Shown here in pieces: positions 35,919 to 44,389 of a DNA stretch of 64,000 bases (its first letter is position 1; every line of letters begins with the position of its first letter). The translations under genes and the position numbers were made by a program. The DNA comes from Desulfobacteraceae bacterium UBA2174 (GTDB taxonomy: Bacteria > Desulfobacterota > Desulfobacteria > Desulfobacterales > UBA2174). The stretch lies in the NCBI GenBank assembly GCA_002327445.1, contig DCWA01000009.1, positions 37,090-101,089 on the forward strand, given 5' to 3'. A model generated the notes under the pieces. The model made no database searches and was not told where the DNA came from. It saw only the letters and a program-made list of their open reading frames with translations.

Positions 35919-36059
35919 ATGTTCATCTATTGGCGCGTACAGCAAGACTTGAGTTGCCTGAAGGAAATCCTGCTGTTTCACGATCCCGGCCTCATCCGCT
36001 GCTGCCGGCAATGGGTGCGGTGCCATGCGGCGGCCATCGCCCTGGCCGAGGCGCTGTAG
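35919..36059 (+). CDS. 46-residue Cys-rich small protein, possible radical-SAM substrate
   Basis: A strong ribosome binding site (AAGGAGG) lies seven bases before the ATG, 18 bases after the receptor stop. The peptide starts MFIYWRVQQDLSCLKEILLF, has Cys at positions 13, 28, 29 and 34 and ends ALAEAL. It ends 35 bases before a SPASM-type radical-SAM gene, an arrangement typical of ribosomally made, modified peptides. I do not recognise the peptide and the substrate role is inference from context; it could also be a small regulatory or metal-binding protein. Confidence 0.5.
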   Translation: MFIYWRVQQDLSCLKEILLFHDPGLIRCCRQWVRCHAAAIALAEAL

Positions 36060-36093
36060 ACCCCGGATGCCGGGGGATGCCGGGCGTTTCACG

Positions 36094-37137
36094 ATGGATA
36101 TCCGCTACCTGATCCTGGCCCTGACGACGCGCTGCAACCTCCATTGCGTCTATTGCTACAGCGGTCCGGTCGCCGAACCGGCGGACATGTCCGCCGCGGT
36201 TCTCGACCGGGCCCTGGATCTGGTGCGCGATGGAAGGGGGCCGTTTCACCTTCAACTGACCGGCGGCGAGCCGACCCTGGTGCCGCAATCCATTGAACGG
36301 GCAGTGCGCCGGGCGCGGTCCCTGACGCGGCCCTGCACCATCGGCATCCAGACCAACGGGACACTGCTGGACGCCGGGCTGGTGGAATTTTTCAGGCGCT
36401 TCGGCGTCCAGGTGGGCGTGAGCCTCGACGGTCCGCCGACGGTGCAGGTGTCGTTGCGGGGAGAGGCGGCGAAGACTTTTCGCGGCTTGCAATTGCTCGA
36501 AAGCCATGGCGTGCCGTTTCGCGTGACCACGGTGGTATCCGGGGCCAATGTGGGGCATCTGGACCGGCTGGTCTGGACCCTGGCCGGGTTCGGCCGGGCG
36601 CGGGGCATCGGGCTGGATCTGCTGGTGCGCAAGGGGCGGGCCGGCGCGCCGGCTGCGGTGGAGACGGCCGGGGCGTCCGCCTTGCGCGGCGGGGTCGGTG
36701 CCATGATGGCGGCCCTGGATGCGGCCAACCGGTGCCGCGCGGCTGCCTTGCAGTTGCGGGAGCTGGAGCTGATCCGCGATGCCGCAGTTTCGGGCGGCCG
36801 GCCGTTTTTCTGCCATGCCGCCAAGGGGCAAAGCGCCGCCGTCGGGCCGGACGGCCGCCTGTTTCCCTGCGGCCAGACCATGGGCGATCCACGCTTTGCC
36901 GCGGGCAGCCTGTGGCAACCGGAGCCGGATTGCCTGGCGATTTCGGGAACCATCGATCTGCCAAGCAAGGACTGCGCCGGCTGTCCGCTGGAAGGCCGCT
37001 GCCCCGGCGATTGCCCCAGCCGGCTCCACTACAACCGGTCCGACCATCCGGAGCTGATCTGCGAGTTGTATCGGGCGCTGCAAGCACATCAAAAGGAAGG
37101 AAATTTCGACCGCTCAAGAGAATTGATGCACTCGTAA
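36094..37137 (+). CDS. Radical-SAM/SPASM domain protein
   Basis: Residues 10-20 carry the radical-SAM cluster motif CNLHCVYC, followed by LTGGEPTLVP and IQTNGTLL. The C-terminus has the full SPASM pattern: C-(14)-G-RLFP-C, then CAGCPLEGRCPGDC (C-x2-C-x5-C-x3-C) and a final Cys, for two auxiliary [4Fe-4S] clusters. SPASM enzymes typically modify peptides or proteins. The start at 36094 is chosen because a duplicate fragment at 45360 begins with the equivalent residue; the ribosome binding site is weak. The gene is in the riboswitch-2 transcript behind a TonB receptor and a Cys-rich mini-ORF. Substrate unknown. Confidence 0.85.
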   Translation: MDIRYLILALTTRCNLHCVYCYSGPVAEPADMSAAVLDRALDLVRDGRGPFHLQLTGGEPTLVPQSIERAVRRARSLTRPCTIGIQTNGTLLDAGLVEFFRRFGVQVGVSLDGPPTVQVSLRGEAAKTFRGLQLLESHGVPFRVTTVVSGANVGHLDRLVWTLAGFGRARGIGLDLLVRKGRAGAPAAVETAGASALRGGVGAMMAALDAANRCRAAALQLRELELIRDAAVSGGRPFFCHAAKGQSAAVGPDGRLFPCGQTMGDPRFAAGSLWQPEPDCLAISGTIDLPSKDCAGCPLEGRCPGDCPSRLHYNRSDHPELICELYRALQAHQKEGNFDRSRELMHS

Positions 37138-37184
37138 AAAGTCGGTTTTTGGATGGCAAAGAAAAAAAGTTCAAGTTGTTAACC

Positions 37185-37345
37185 CGATCTCAACCGGAAG
37201 TCAGGAAAGAGGGGTGAAAAGCCCCCGCTGCCCCGCAGCCGTGAAGGGAACGAACGCCCGAATCAAGCCACTGCCGTTTTGCAAAAGACGGCGGGAAGGC
37301 GGGCAAGTAGGTTCAAGCCCGAAGCCGGAAGGCCTATCCAGATTG
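37185..37345 (+). ncRNA. Cobalamin riboswitch 3
   Basis: Recognisable elements are AGGGGTGAAAAGCCCCCGC, TGCCCCGCAGCCGTGAAGG, AACGAACGCC, AAGCCACTGCC, GCGGGAAGGCG and GAAGCCGGAAGGCCTA. The sequence diverges from the other four copies but keeps the order of the cobalamin aptamer. It precedes the TonB receptor gene at 37423. The expression platform is unclear; TCCGGG and CCCGGA around 37350-37390 could pair. Confidence 0.82.
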
Positions 37346-37422
37346 AGACATCCGGGAAGAAAGCCCCCCTGAGAAGGACTTTTTTCCCCGGACAGACATG
37401 AATCTCGAGGGAGGAAAATATC

Positions 37423-39510
37423 ATGAAAGATGTAAATCGTTCCATCCATCTAAAATCGGCAAATAGCGCCACTGTTGTGAAAAGCACTGGAAATCTTTTT
37501 AAAAACGCCTATATGCGTGCCTTGGCACTCGCATCCGTTTTACTTTTGTTTACGTCCTGGCTGCCCGACGCGTGGGCGGAGCAGGAAAAAATCCCTGCCG
37601 CCCCGTCCGTTCTGGAAGAGGTCGTCGTAACCGCAAGCCGCGTCGAAGAAAAGAAAAAGGAGGTATCCGCCAACGTGACAACCATCACGGAAACGGAAAT
37701 CCAAAACTCCGCCTCCCGGAACCTGGGAGATTTGATTGCCGAAAAGGGCATCGGCCATATTCAGAAATATCCCGGCGCCCTGACCTCTATCGGAATCCGC
37801 GGCTTCCGCACCGAAACGCACGGAAACGACCTGATGGGAAAGGTCCTTCTTCTGGTTGACGGGCGGCGCGCCGGCACGGGAAATTTTGCCAAGATCGCAA
37901 CCGACAACATCGAAAGAATATAAATCATCAGAGGCCCAGCCTCCGTTCAGTACGGTTCGGCCGCGATGGGCGGGGTGGTTAATGTCATTACCAAACGGGG
38001 GAAAGGCAAACCGGCCTTTTTTGCGGAGGGGGGCCTGGGGAGCTGGGGATACCGGAAGGAGGGCGTCGGGCTGTCGGGAAAGATTAACGATTTCGATTTT
38101 TCCGGGAGCTTCGCGCACCGGAAGATGGACGACTACGACACGGCAGCAGGGGCCACCTATCACAATACGGGCTACAGTCGTCGAGAGGACGCAAGCGTCA
38201 ACATCGGTTACGAATTCTATCCGGGCAACCGCATCGGGTTGATCTACCACGATTACAGCGCCGGCGGAGTGGGTGACCCCGGTTATTTCAAGACAAACGA
38301 TCTCGACAATTACAAGGACTCAAGCAACGAATCGGTTGACCTGGTTTATGACGGCAAAACCGTTGACGGACCTTTTTCCTGGGAAATCCGATACTTTGAT
38401 GGAAAGGACAAGGATAAATGGGTCGATCCCGTAGCCAGCAACGCCAGCGGCCGGGATGACGGAATCCCCTACGAGCAGAAAACAGACCACAAGGGGGCGG
38501 CGGCGCAATTTACATACGATAAGGGACTTCTCTTTTTGACAACCGGGATAAACTGGGACAATTACAAGATCGAAAGCACCTCTGATCCGAAGGAGAGCGA
38601 GTACGACAATCCCGCCGGTTATCTTCTCGCCAAGGTTCGGCTTTTCAACAAAAAACTCATCGTTTCCGGCGGCGCCAGATACGACGAATACGAGGTAAAA
38701 ATGAAAAATCCCGCGGGAAGGGAGGAAAGCGACCGTCACCTTTCACCCAATGCCGGCATCGTTTGGCTTTTCAACGACTACCTGAAATGGCGCGCGAACT
38801 ACGGCGAGGCCTTCCGGATGCCCGCGGCCAACGAGCTTGCCTACGATCTGTGGTTCTGGAGAACCCATTACGTCGGCAATCCCGACCTGGACCCGGAAAA
38901 GAGCAGTACCTGGGAAACCGGATTCGATTTTGCGTGGAATGCCCTCGCCACTTCCGTTACGTGGTTTCATACGGACTTCAAGGACAAGATCCAGTCCGTT
39001 GCCAAACCAGGTTCAATCATGACATGGGAAAATATCGGCGGGGCGACGATCGAGGGGTTCGAGGGGGAGATTTCCTATGACATCGGCGCCCTTTTTTCCT
39101 GGGACCTAGAGGTAAAACCCTATCTGAGTTTCACCTATTTGACAAAATACGACGATGATCAGACAGGACAAGACCTGTTCTATACCGAAAGGGAAAATGT
39201 TTCTTACGGGATTTCCGTATCGTACCCTGATGACTTCTCCGCCCGCCTGAATTTTACCTACACAGGGAAGAAGTGGATCGACGACTGGGAAAATGCGGGC
39301 CCGCCGACCTGGGTGGCGCCGAAAATCGAGGAAGGCGGCTTCACCGTGGCGAACCTCACTCTGAGCAAGAAACTCACCGATTTCAAAAAATACGGCGGTA
39401 TTTCGTTGAAAGGCGAGATTCAGAATCTCTTCGACGAGGATTACCACTACGCCAAGGGGTACCCGATGCCCGGCCGGAGTTTTTATCTCGGCATGCGATA
39501 TGACTTCTGA
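37423..39510 (+). pseudogene. TonB-dependent receptor B, interrupted by in-frame TAA at 37921
   Basis: The 696-codon frame encodes a signal peptide, a TonB-box region (LEEVVVTASRVEEKKK), a plug domain and a complete barrel ending SFYLGMRYDF. The frame is open except for one TAA at 37921-37923 in the very conserved plug motif: it reads NIERI-stop-IIRGPASVQYGSAAMGG, where receptors have IERIEIIRGP. A GAA-to-TAA change explains it. Downstream reading is undamaged, so the mutation is recent or a sequence error. A ribosome binding site (GAGGGAGGAAAA) precedes the ATG. Confidence 0.88.
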
Positions 39511-39572
39511 ATCCAAACCGTATCATGCCTTTAGGAGGGCGTTTCGAAGGCAAGCACGCTTTTGCACGGGGC

Positions 39573-39606
39573 GGCACGCCGGGATTCAACTCCGGCGTGC
39601 GCCGTG
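39573..39606 (+). terminator. GC-rich hairpin after receptor B
   Basis: GGCACGCCGG pairs with CCGGCGTGC across a short loop, about 60 bases after the receptor stop. No T run follows, so it may be a transcript-stabilising hairpin or a repeat and not a terminator. Confidence 0.35.
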
Positions 39607-39690
39607 CTGATGATTGCACAACAGCTTGCCTGCCAGTCGCTTTTTCCCCGATTCTGCTGTCGGGATGGAACAACTCAAGGGGAGAGTTTT

Positions 39691-40796
39691 ATGTATCCAA
39701 CTGAGGATTGCGCTTTTGCACGGCCCGAAAAGGTGGCGACCACCGGCATCTATCATCCCCGGGCGCCACAACCCTTTACCGACATAGCCGCGTATCGGGC
39801 ATGGTATGCGAACCATGCCGCCGCCGACCGCCCCGGGATCGGTTTGCTCTTTTACTACACTCAGTTGGTGGAGGAGAACACCGCCGATGTGGATGCGGTG
39901 ATCACTACCCTGGAATTCCACGGCATGATGCCCGTGTGCCTCTTTTGCGCCGGCGTGGAGGGCGGCGACGGCGACCGGGAACCGCCGTGGCTGGATTTTT
40001 TCAAAACGGCGGGTGTGGATGTAGTGCTCAATTTGATGGCCGAGCGCCTGGTCAAAAACGCCGACCGGTTGCATTTGCTGGAAGGCCTGGACGTGCCCGT
40101 CATCCAATTGCTGCGCGCTCATAGCCAAAACCCGGACCAGTGGCGGGCCGATCCCCAGGGTTTGCCGGCCATGACCGCCTTCTATTCCCTGGCCCAGCCG
40201 GAGACCAACGGCGTGATCGCGCCGATCTTGGTGGCCGGCAGCCCAAACTTTACTGGGCGGACAGCTCGATTTCGGCCGAGGCTGAAGTCGGCGACCTGGC
40301 CGAGGCCATCCGGACCAGCGCCCGGGCCAAACTGCTCAATCCGGCCTGGATCGCTCACATGCGCCGCCACGGCTTTCAAGGCGCCCGGGCCGCAGCAAGC
40401 CGGGTCAACACCCTGTTCAAATGGAGTGCCACCAGCGGCCAGGTGGCCAAACCGCTCTTCGACGCCGTGGTGCACACCTATATCATGGATGAAGAAAACC
40501 GCGCGTGGTTGCGCGAAGAGAATCCCTACGCCCTGGAGGAGATCACCCGCCGCCTGCTGGAGGCCGCCTCGCGCGAGCTGTGGGATGCGGACGCCGATCT
40601 GCTGGCGGCCGTGCAATCCGCCGCCCTGGAGATCGAAGGCGACATGGAAGAGACCATGTGAGAAGTACAGGAAGAGTTCCAGGGCGGGAAAGTGGACGTG
40701 CTGACGGCAAGGGATGTGGAGAAGTGGAAGATGGAGTGGAAAATCAGTGATCGCTCACCGAATTACCAGTGCTCCAAAGATAATGCTGATCGCTGA
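39691..40796 (+). pseudogene. cobN remnant with large internal deletion
   Basis: The 5' part (start 39691, RBS AAGGGGAGAG) encodes a CobN-like N-terminal region: TGIYHPRAPQPFTDIAAYRAWY, GIGLLFYYTQLVEENTADVDAV and IQLLRAHSQNPDQWRADPQGLP. Near 40250 the frame shifts and continues as the CobN C-terminus: LNPAWIAHMRRHGFQGA, YIMDEENRAWLREENPYALEEI, EIEGDMEETM. Over 800 residues normally lying between are missing. A TGA at 40659 is followed in frame by EVQEEFQGGKVDVLTARDVEKW, the usual CobN tail, so the stop is also a mutation (Gly expected). It is non-functional as a chelatase. Confidence 0.82.
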
Positions 40797-40832
40797 TAAT
40801 TCGTCAATAGTCAAAAAGGAGCAAGAACCAAA

Positions 40833-41372
40833 TTGACGACCAAACCAAATACAAAAAAAGGACTGTTGATCGTCAACACCGGCGACGGCAAGGGCAAGAC
40901 CACCGCGGCCTTGGGGATGGCCCTGCGGGCCGCCGGGCACGGCCTGAAGGTCTGTTTCATTCAGTTCATCAAAGGCAGCTGGAAATATGGAGAGCTGGAG
41001 GCGGTCAAGCGTTTTGCGGACCTGATCGAGTTTCATGTCATGGGCAGGGGATTCACCTGGAAGTCGGAAGACCTGGAAAAGGACATCGCCGCGGCCCGCA
41101 CCGCCTGGGTCTTCGCCCAGGAAGCCATGGTTGGCAAATGCTATGACCTGATGGTGCTTGACGAGTTCACCTACCTGTTGAGCTACGGCATGCTTGACGG
41201 CGAACCGGTGCTGGCCTTTCTGGCAAACCGGCCCGATGGCATGCATGTGGTGATCACCGGCCGGGGCGCGCCGCAGGCTCTGCTGGACGCCGCCGACCTG
41301 GTGACCGAGATGCGCGTCGTCAAACACCCCCATGAAAGCGGCATCAAGGCCCAGAAGGGGGTCGAGTTTTGA
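40833..41372 (+). CDS. cobO: Cob(I)yrinic acid a,c-diamide adenosyltransferase
   Basis: The 179-residue protein has the CobA/BtuR/CobO P-loop NTGDGKGKTTAALG, QFIKGSWKYGE, the conserved DLMVLDEFTYLL and the C-terminal tail VKHPHESGIKAQKGVEF. It transfers the adenosyl group from ATP to cob(I)yrinate a,c-diamide. The start is a TTG at 40833 with AAAGGAGC upstream; no ATG fits. The gene lies between a cobN remnant and a cbiK remnant, and a fragment of a second cobO is present at 54100. Confidence 0.92.
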   Translation: MTTKPNTKKGLLIVNTGDGKGKTTAALGMALRAAGHGLKVCFIQFIKGSWKYGELEAVKRFADLIEFHVMGRGFTWKSEDLEKDIAAARTAWVFAQEAMVGKCYDLMVLDEFTYLLSYGMLDGEPVLAFLANRPDGMHVVITGRGAPQALLDAADLVTEMRVVKHPHESGIKAQKGVEF

Positions 41373-41373
41373 C

Positions 41374-41476
41374 CATCCAATGCCTGCTCAACATCAGCAC
41401 CCACGGCGGCGAGGAATACCACGACTTGTGCCGCACCGGTGGACCACATCCGCGGCCCGCTGAAGCATTTCGAGTA
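41374..41476 (+). pseudogene. cbiK remnant
   Basis: The sequence encodes GGEEYHDLCRT and then jumps to the end of CbiK: GTGGACCACATCCGCGGCCC at 41449 is identical to the 3' end of the intact gene near 45237, and the following non-coding bases (GACCTTTTCGTCG) also match. The middle of the gene is deleted and the start replaced. It begins right after the cobO stop. Confidence 0.8.
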
Positions 41477-41683
41477 AGTCGGTTGCGGGAAACCGGTCAG
41501 GGGCACCCTTGACCTTTTCGTCGGCAGGATGGGGGGCTGCCAATCCGAATCGCCGGGATTGCCTCGGCCACACCCGATGGGGTGCTAAGATCCAACCGAA
41601 TTGTGTGGCCATAGTCTCCGGGAAATCGGGGGGCAAAAAAGATGTTGACTTATTCTCTCGATTTGTAAGAATACAATTTTATT

Positions 41684-41838
41684 TCTGTAAGTGGCCCTCG
41701 GGCCTTGATAGGGAAGACGGTGAAATTCCGTCGCGGACCCGCCGCCGTGACCGGGGACGAAAGCCGCAATCAAGCCACTGCTCGCAAGGGCGGGAAGGCG
41801 CGGCGAGTAGGATGATCCGGAAGTCGGAAGACCTGCTT
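41684..41838 (+). ncRNA. Cobalamin riboswitch 4 (orphan)
   Basis: Core elements in order: GGGAAGACGGTGAAATTCC, GCGGACCCGCCGCCGTGACC, GGGGACGAAAGC, AAGCCACTGC, GGCGGGAAGGCG and AAGTCGGAAGACCTGC. A strong terminator follows at 41910 but no gene does; the next feature is a dispersed repeat and then riboswitch 5. A TTGACT box at 41645 may belong to its promoter. Confidence 0.9.
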
Positions 41839-41909
41839 TCAGAGAGATAGGGTTGCCTGGCTCCTCGTGGATGTGGGGGCGCGGCATCTAAAAGTGGGAT
41901 TAAAAACGG

Positions 41910-41948
41910 AATCCCCGGACGCAGATTATGTGTCCGGGGATTTTTTTA
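41910..41948 (+). terminator. Intrinsic terminator of riboswitch 4
   Basis: AATCCCCGGAC pairs perfectly with GTCCGGGGATT across an 11-base loop and is followed by a run of T residues. It would end transcripts from riboswitch 4 in the ligand-bound state. Confidence 0.88.
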
Positions 41949-42004
41949 TGCGTAAAGAGGGTCAGGAATCTAATGCGGATGGCCGCAACCAAAATGTCTC
42001 GCGC

Positions 42005-42071
42005 AAAGACGCAAAGGCGCAAAGAGATTTTCTTGTTTTTTGTGGCAGTAACTCAGGAGTAAGGCACTAAA
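42005..42071 (-). repeat. 67-nt dispersed repeat, copy 2 (inverted relative to copy 1)
   Basis: The reverse complement matches 11823-11889 with a single mismatch. Here it lies between riboswitch 4 with its terminator and riboswitch 5. It includes CGCAAAGACGCAAAGGCGC, a periodic string. Confidence 0.8.
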
Positions 42072-42085
42072 AAGCAAAATCATTG

Positions 42086-42230
42086 GGGATGCCGGATCAA
42101 GGGAAGGAAGTGGAAAACTTCCGCCGCCCCGCGACTGTAATCGGGACGAAAGCCGCGACAAAGCCACTGTCCGCAAGGATGGGAAGGCGCGGCGAGTAGG
42201 ATGAACGAGAGCCAGGAGACCTGTTCCGGG
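42086..42230 (+). ncRNA. Cobalamin riboswitch 5
   Basis: Core elements: GGGAAGGAAGTGGAAAACTTCC, here split by the arm, then GCCGCCCCGCGACTGTAATC, GGGACGAAAGC, AAGCCACTGTCC, ATGGGAAGGCG and AGCCAGGAGACCTGTTCC. It ends about 25 bases before the ribosome binding site of receptor C and no T-tailed hairpin intervenes, so control of translation initiation is more likely than termination. It heads the run of genes from 42274 to at least 51459 and perhaps to 62347. Confidence 0.9.
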
Positions 42231-42273
42231 AGCGTTGGATCTTCAAGACTTTCGAGGGAAAGGAAAGAAGAAA

Positions 42274-44205
42274 ATGGAGAAAATTCTATTATGGGTTTCG
42301 CTGGTGTTGATAGTCATTTTTTTACCGCACGTTGCCACGGCGCAAGGATCGGCAGAAGCAACGGAGAAAACCAAGCAGGGCGACCGAAGTACGGTTGTTC
42401 TTGAATCCATCACTGTCACAGCCGAACGCTTCCCGGTGGAAGAAAGAGAAAGCCCACGCTTTGTTACGGTGGTGAGCTCCGATGAACTCAAGGAAACCGG
42501 CGCCAATAACCTGGTGGACGCCCTGCGCCGCGTGGGCGGCCTTGCTTATAGTGCATTCGGCGCCATGGGGGTCAGCCGTGGCGGCATGAACAGCAGCGTC
42601 TCGATCCGCGGCATCAAGGACGGCGAACTGGTGCTGTTAAACGGCGCTCCCATCCAAGGAGCGGCCGGACATGCCTATGATCTCAACACCATTCCCATTG
42701 ACCAGATCGAACGTATCGAGGTCATGAAAGGCGCGGCCTCCACTCTTTATGGCGCCGATGCCATGAGCGGGGTCATCAATATTATCACCAAGAAGCCGCG
42801 ACGGGTGACGGCTTTCAAGGGCTCGGTGGAGTTCGGCAACGAGTCTTACCATAACCACAGCGTCTCCGCCTTCCTGCCCGGCTTTAATGTCGGTTTGAAT
42901 TACCAGCATCTGGGGGCCCAGACCGAGATCTACAGAAGTTTCACCAAGAAATACCGCTACGACCAGGACGACATCGACAAGTACGCCTGGAACCTCAACG
43001 CGGAACCGATGGAGAACCTTTATCTGGATTATCTGGGATCCTATTACGAAACCGGCTTTGAGAAGCATTACGATGGAAACGCAAAACCTTATGAGGGAAC
43101 CGATCAAGAACATCAAAAAAACTTCGCCAACCTCCGATACGAAACCCCTACCTTCAGTGCCAAGGCCTTCGGCACTTATGATGTGATGCAGCGCAAAGAA
43201 TATACCGATCCCGGTGAACCGGAGGATCGGAACAAAAACTACAACTTCGGACTCAATGGCGATTACCGGTTCCAGCTCTTCGACTGGCAGCTCAATGCGG
43301 GCAGCGAGTGGGTCTACCGGGGTGCGGATTACAACAACCAGTACGGCGAGCACCATCGAAACGATGTCGCTCCTTTCCTTCAGGTGAAAAAAACCTTCCG
43401 GGAACGCCTGACCGCGACCTTGGGGGCGCGGGAGCAATTCGTTCTGGGGGAGTCCGGAACCGACGATTACGACCGTTTCCTGCCCAGCTTCGGTCTCACC
43501 TATAAGGCCACGGACGCACTGAACCTTTTCGCCAATGCCGGCAAGGCCTTTCGCGCGCCGACCTTCAACAACCTCTATTATGAAAGCTCCTTTCTGGTCG
43601 GCAATCCCAACCTCAAGCCGGAAGAGGGCTGGACGTACGAGGCGGGCGTAAAATATGACGATGACATGTTCCGCCTGCGCTTATCCGGTTTTTACATGAC
43701 CTATAAGGACAAGATCGAGTTGGACCGTTCCAAGGGCTACCCCCTGACGTACATGAACGCCGGAAACTATGAAAGCAAAGGAGTCGAATGGGAATTGGGT
43801 GTCAACCCCTTTGGCCATAACACCAAGCAGGTGTGGATGCGTGACATTTCCGTTTATGCTGCCGGATACCGGGCGGACCCCACGGCCGAAGACCCCGACG
43901 GCAGGGAATACCAGACCGGGCCCAAACTTCAGACTAGTCTCGGCGTCAATTACCTGAGCGAGCCGCTGGTGCTGGATCTGAACTCCCAGATCCTTACATC
44001 CAGGGAGCGCGATCTCGACAGCTACTCAGTGCTCAATTTTTACGGGAAATGCAGACTCCGGAAGGGCTATCTGACCTTCAGCGTAGACAACATCTTTGAC
44101 GAAGAAGTTCAGGTCTACGGCGATCTGACGGAAGACGCCTCCAGTCGGTATGCCAATTACGACGTCGGGCGACTTTTCAAGGTGGGATATGAAATCACTT
44201 TCTAA
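42274..44205 (+). CDS. TonB-dependent receptor C, intact (BtuB/HmuR-like)
   Basis: The 643-residue frame is uninterrupted from the ATG at 42274 (AAGGAAAG upstream). It has a signal peptide (MEKILLWVSLVLIVIFLPH...), TonB-box region (VLESITVTAERFPVEE), plug motifs (VTVVSSDELKETGANNLVDAL; IERIEVMKGAASTLYGADAM; SGVINIITKKP) and a barrel ending VGRLFKVGYEITF with terminal Phe. Under cobalamin control it should import a corrinoid or other tetrapyrrole. It is the only intact receptor of three in the window; a fragment of a close paralogue's end is at 45550-45782. Confidence 0.92.
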   Translation: MEKILLWVSLVLIVIFLPHVATAQGSAEATEKTKQGDRSTVVLESITVTAERFPVEERESPRFVTVVSSDELKETGANNLVDALRRVGGLAYSAFGAMGVSRGGMNSSVSIRGIKDGELVLLNGAPIQGAAGHAYDLNTIPIDQIERIEVMKGAASTLYGADAMSGVINIITKKPRRVTAFKGSVEFGNESYHNHSVSAFLPGFNVGLNYQHLGAQTEIYRSFTKKYRYDQDDIDKYAWNLNAEPMENLYLDYLGSYYETGFEKHYDGNAKPYEGTDQEHQKNFANLRYETPTFSAKAFGTYDVMQRKEYTDPGEPEDRNKNYNFGLNGDYRFQLFDWQLNAGSEWVYRGADYNNQYGEHHRNDVAPFLQVKKTFRERLTATLGAREQFVLGESGTDDYDRFLPSFGLTYKATDALNLFANAGKAFRAPTFNNLYYESSFLVGNPNLKPEEGWTYEAGVKYDDDMFRLRLSGFYMTYKDKIELDRSKGYPLTYMNAGNYESKGVEWELGVNPFGHNTKQVWMRDISVYAAGYRADPTAEDPDGREYQTGPKLQTSLGVNYLSEPLVLDLNSQILTSRERDLDSYSVLNFYGKCRLRKGYLTFSVDNIFDEEVQVYGDLTEDASSRYANYDVGRLFKVGYEITF

Positions 44206-44389
44206 GTGCTTTGGGTCGAAAGTTCGGTGACGTATTTTAAGCCGCCAACTTTTGCTTGTTATCAAAATCGGCAAATACCTTTTTGGTTAACTCGGTAAGC
44301 CCAATGCAGGTCATTGCGCTTCCAAATAGAGCTTGTGGGTAGAGCTTGTGGGCTTTTCGTAAAATTATTCGAAAGGATGGAGGAGAAAA

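Noticed and set aside
11040..40661. UGA recoded as glycine
   Set aside because: Two UGA stops fall at Gly positions, but many intact genes in the window end in TGA with ATGA overlaps, and the third stop is TAA.
41867..42070. Small plus-strand ORF after riboswitch 4
   Set aside because: It spans the terminator hairpin and the dispersed repeat, has no ribosome binding site and so does not rescue the orphan riboswitch.
44206..44389. Possible further riboswitch before cbiK
   Set aside because: No cobalamin aptamer elements are present; the 184 bases hold only the ribosome binding site of cbiK.
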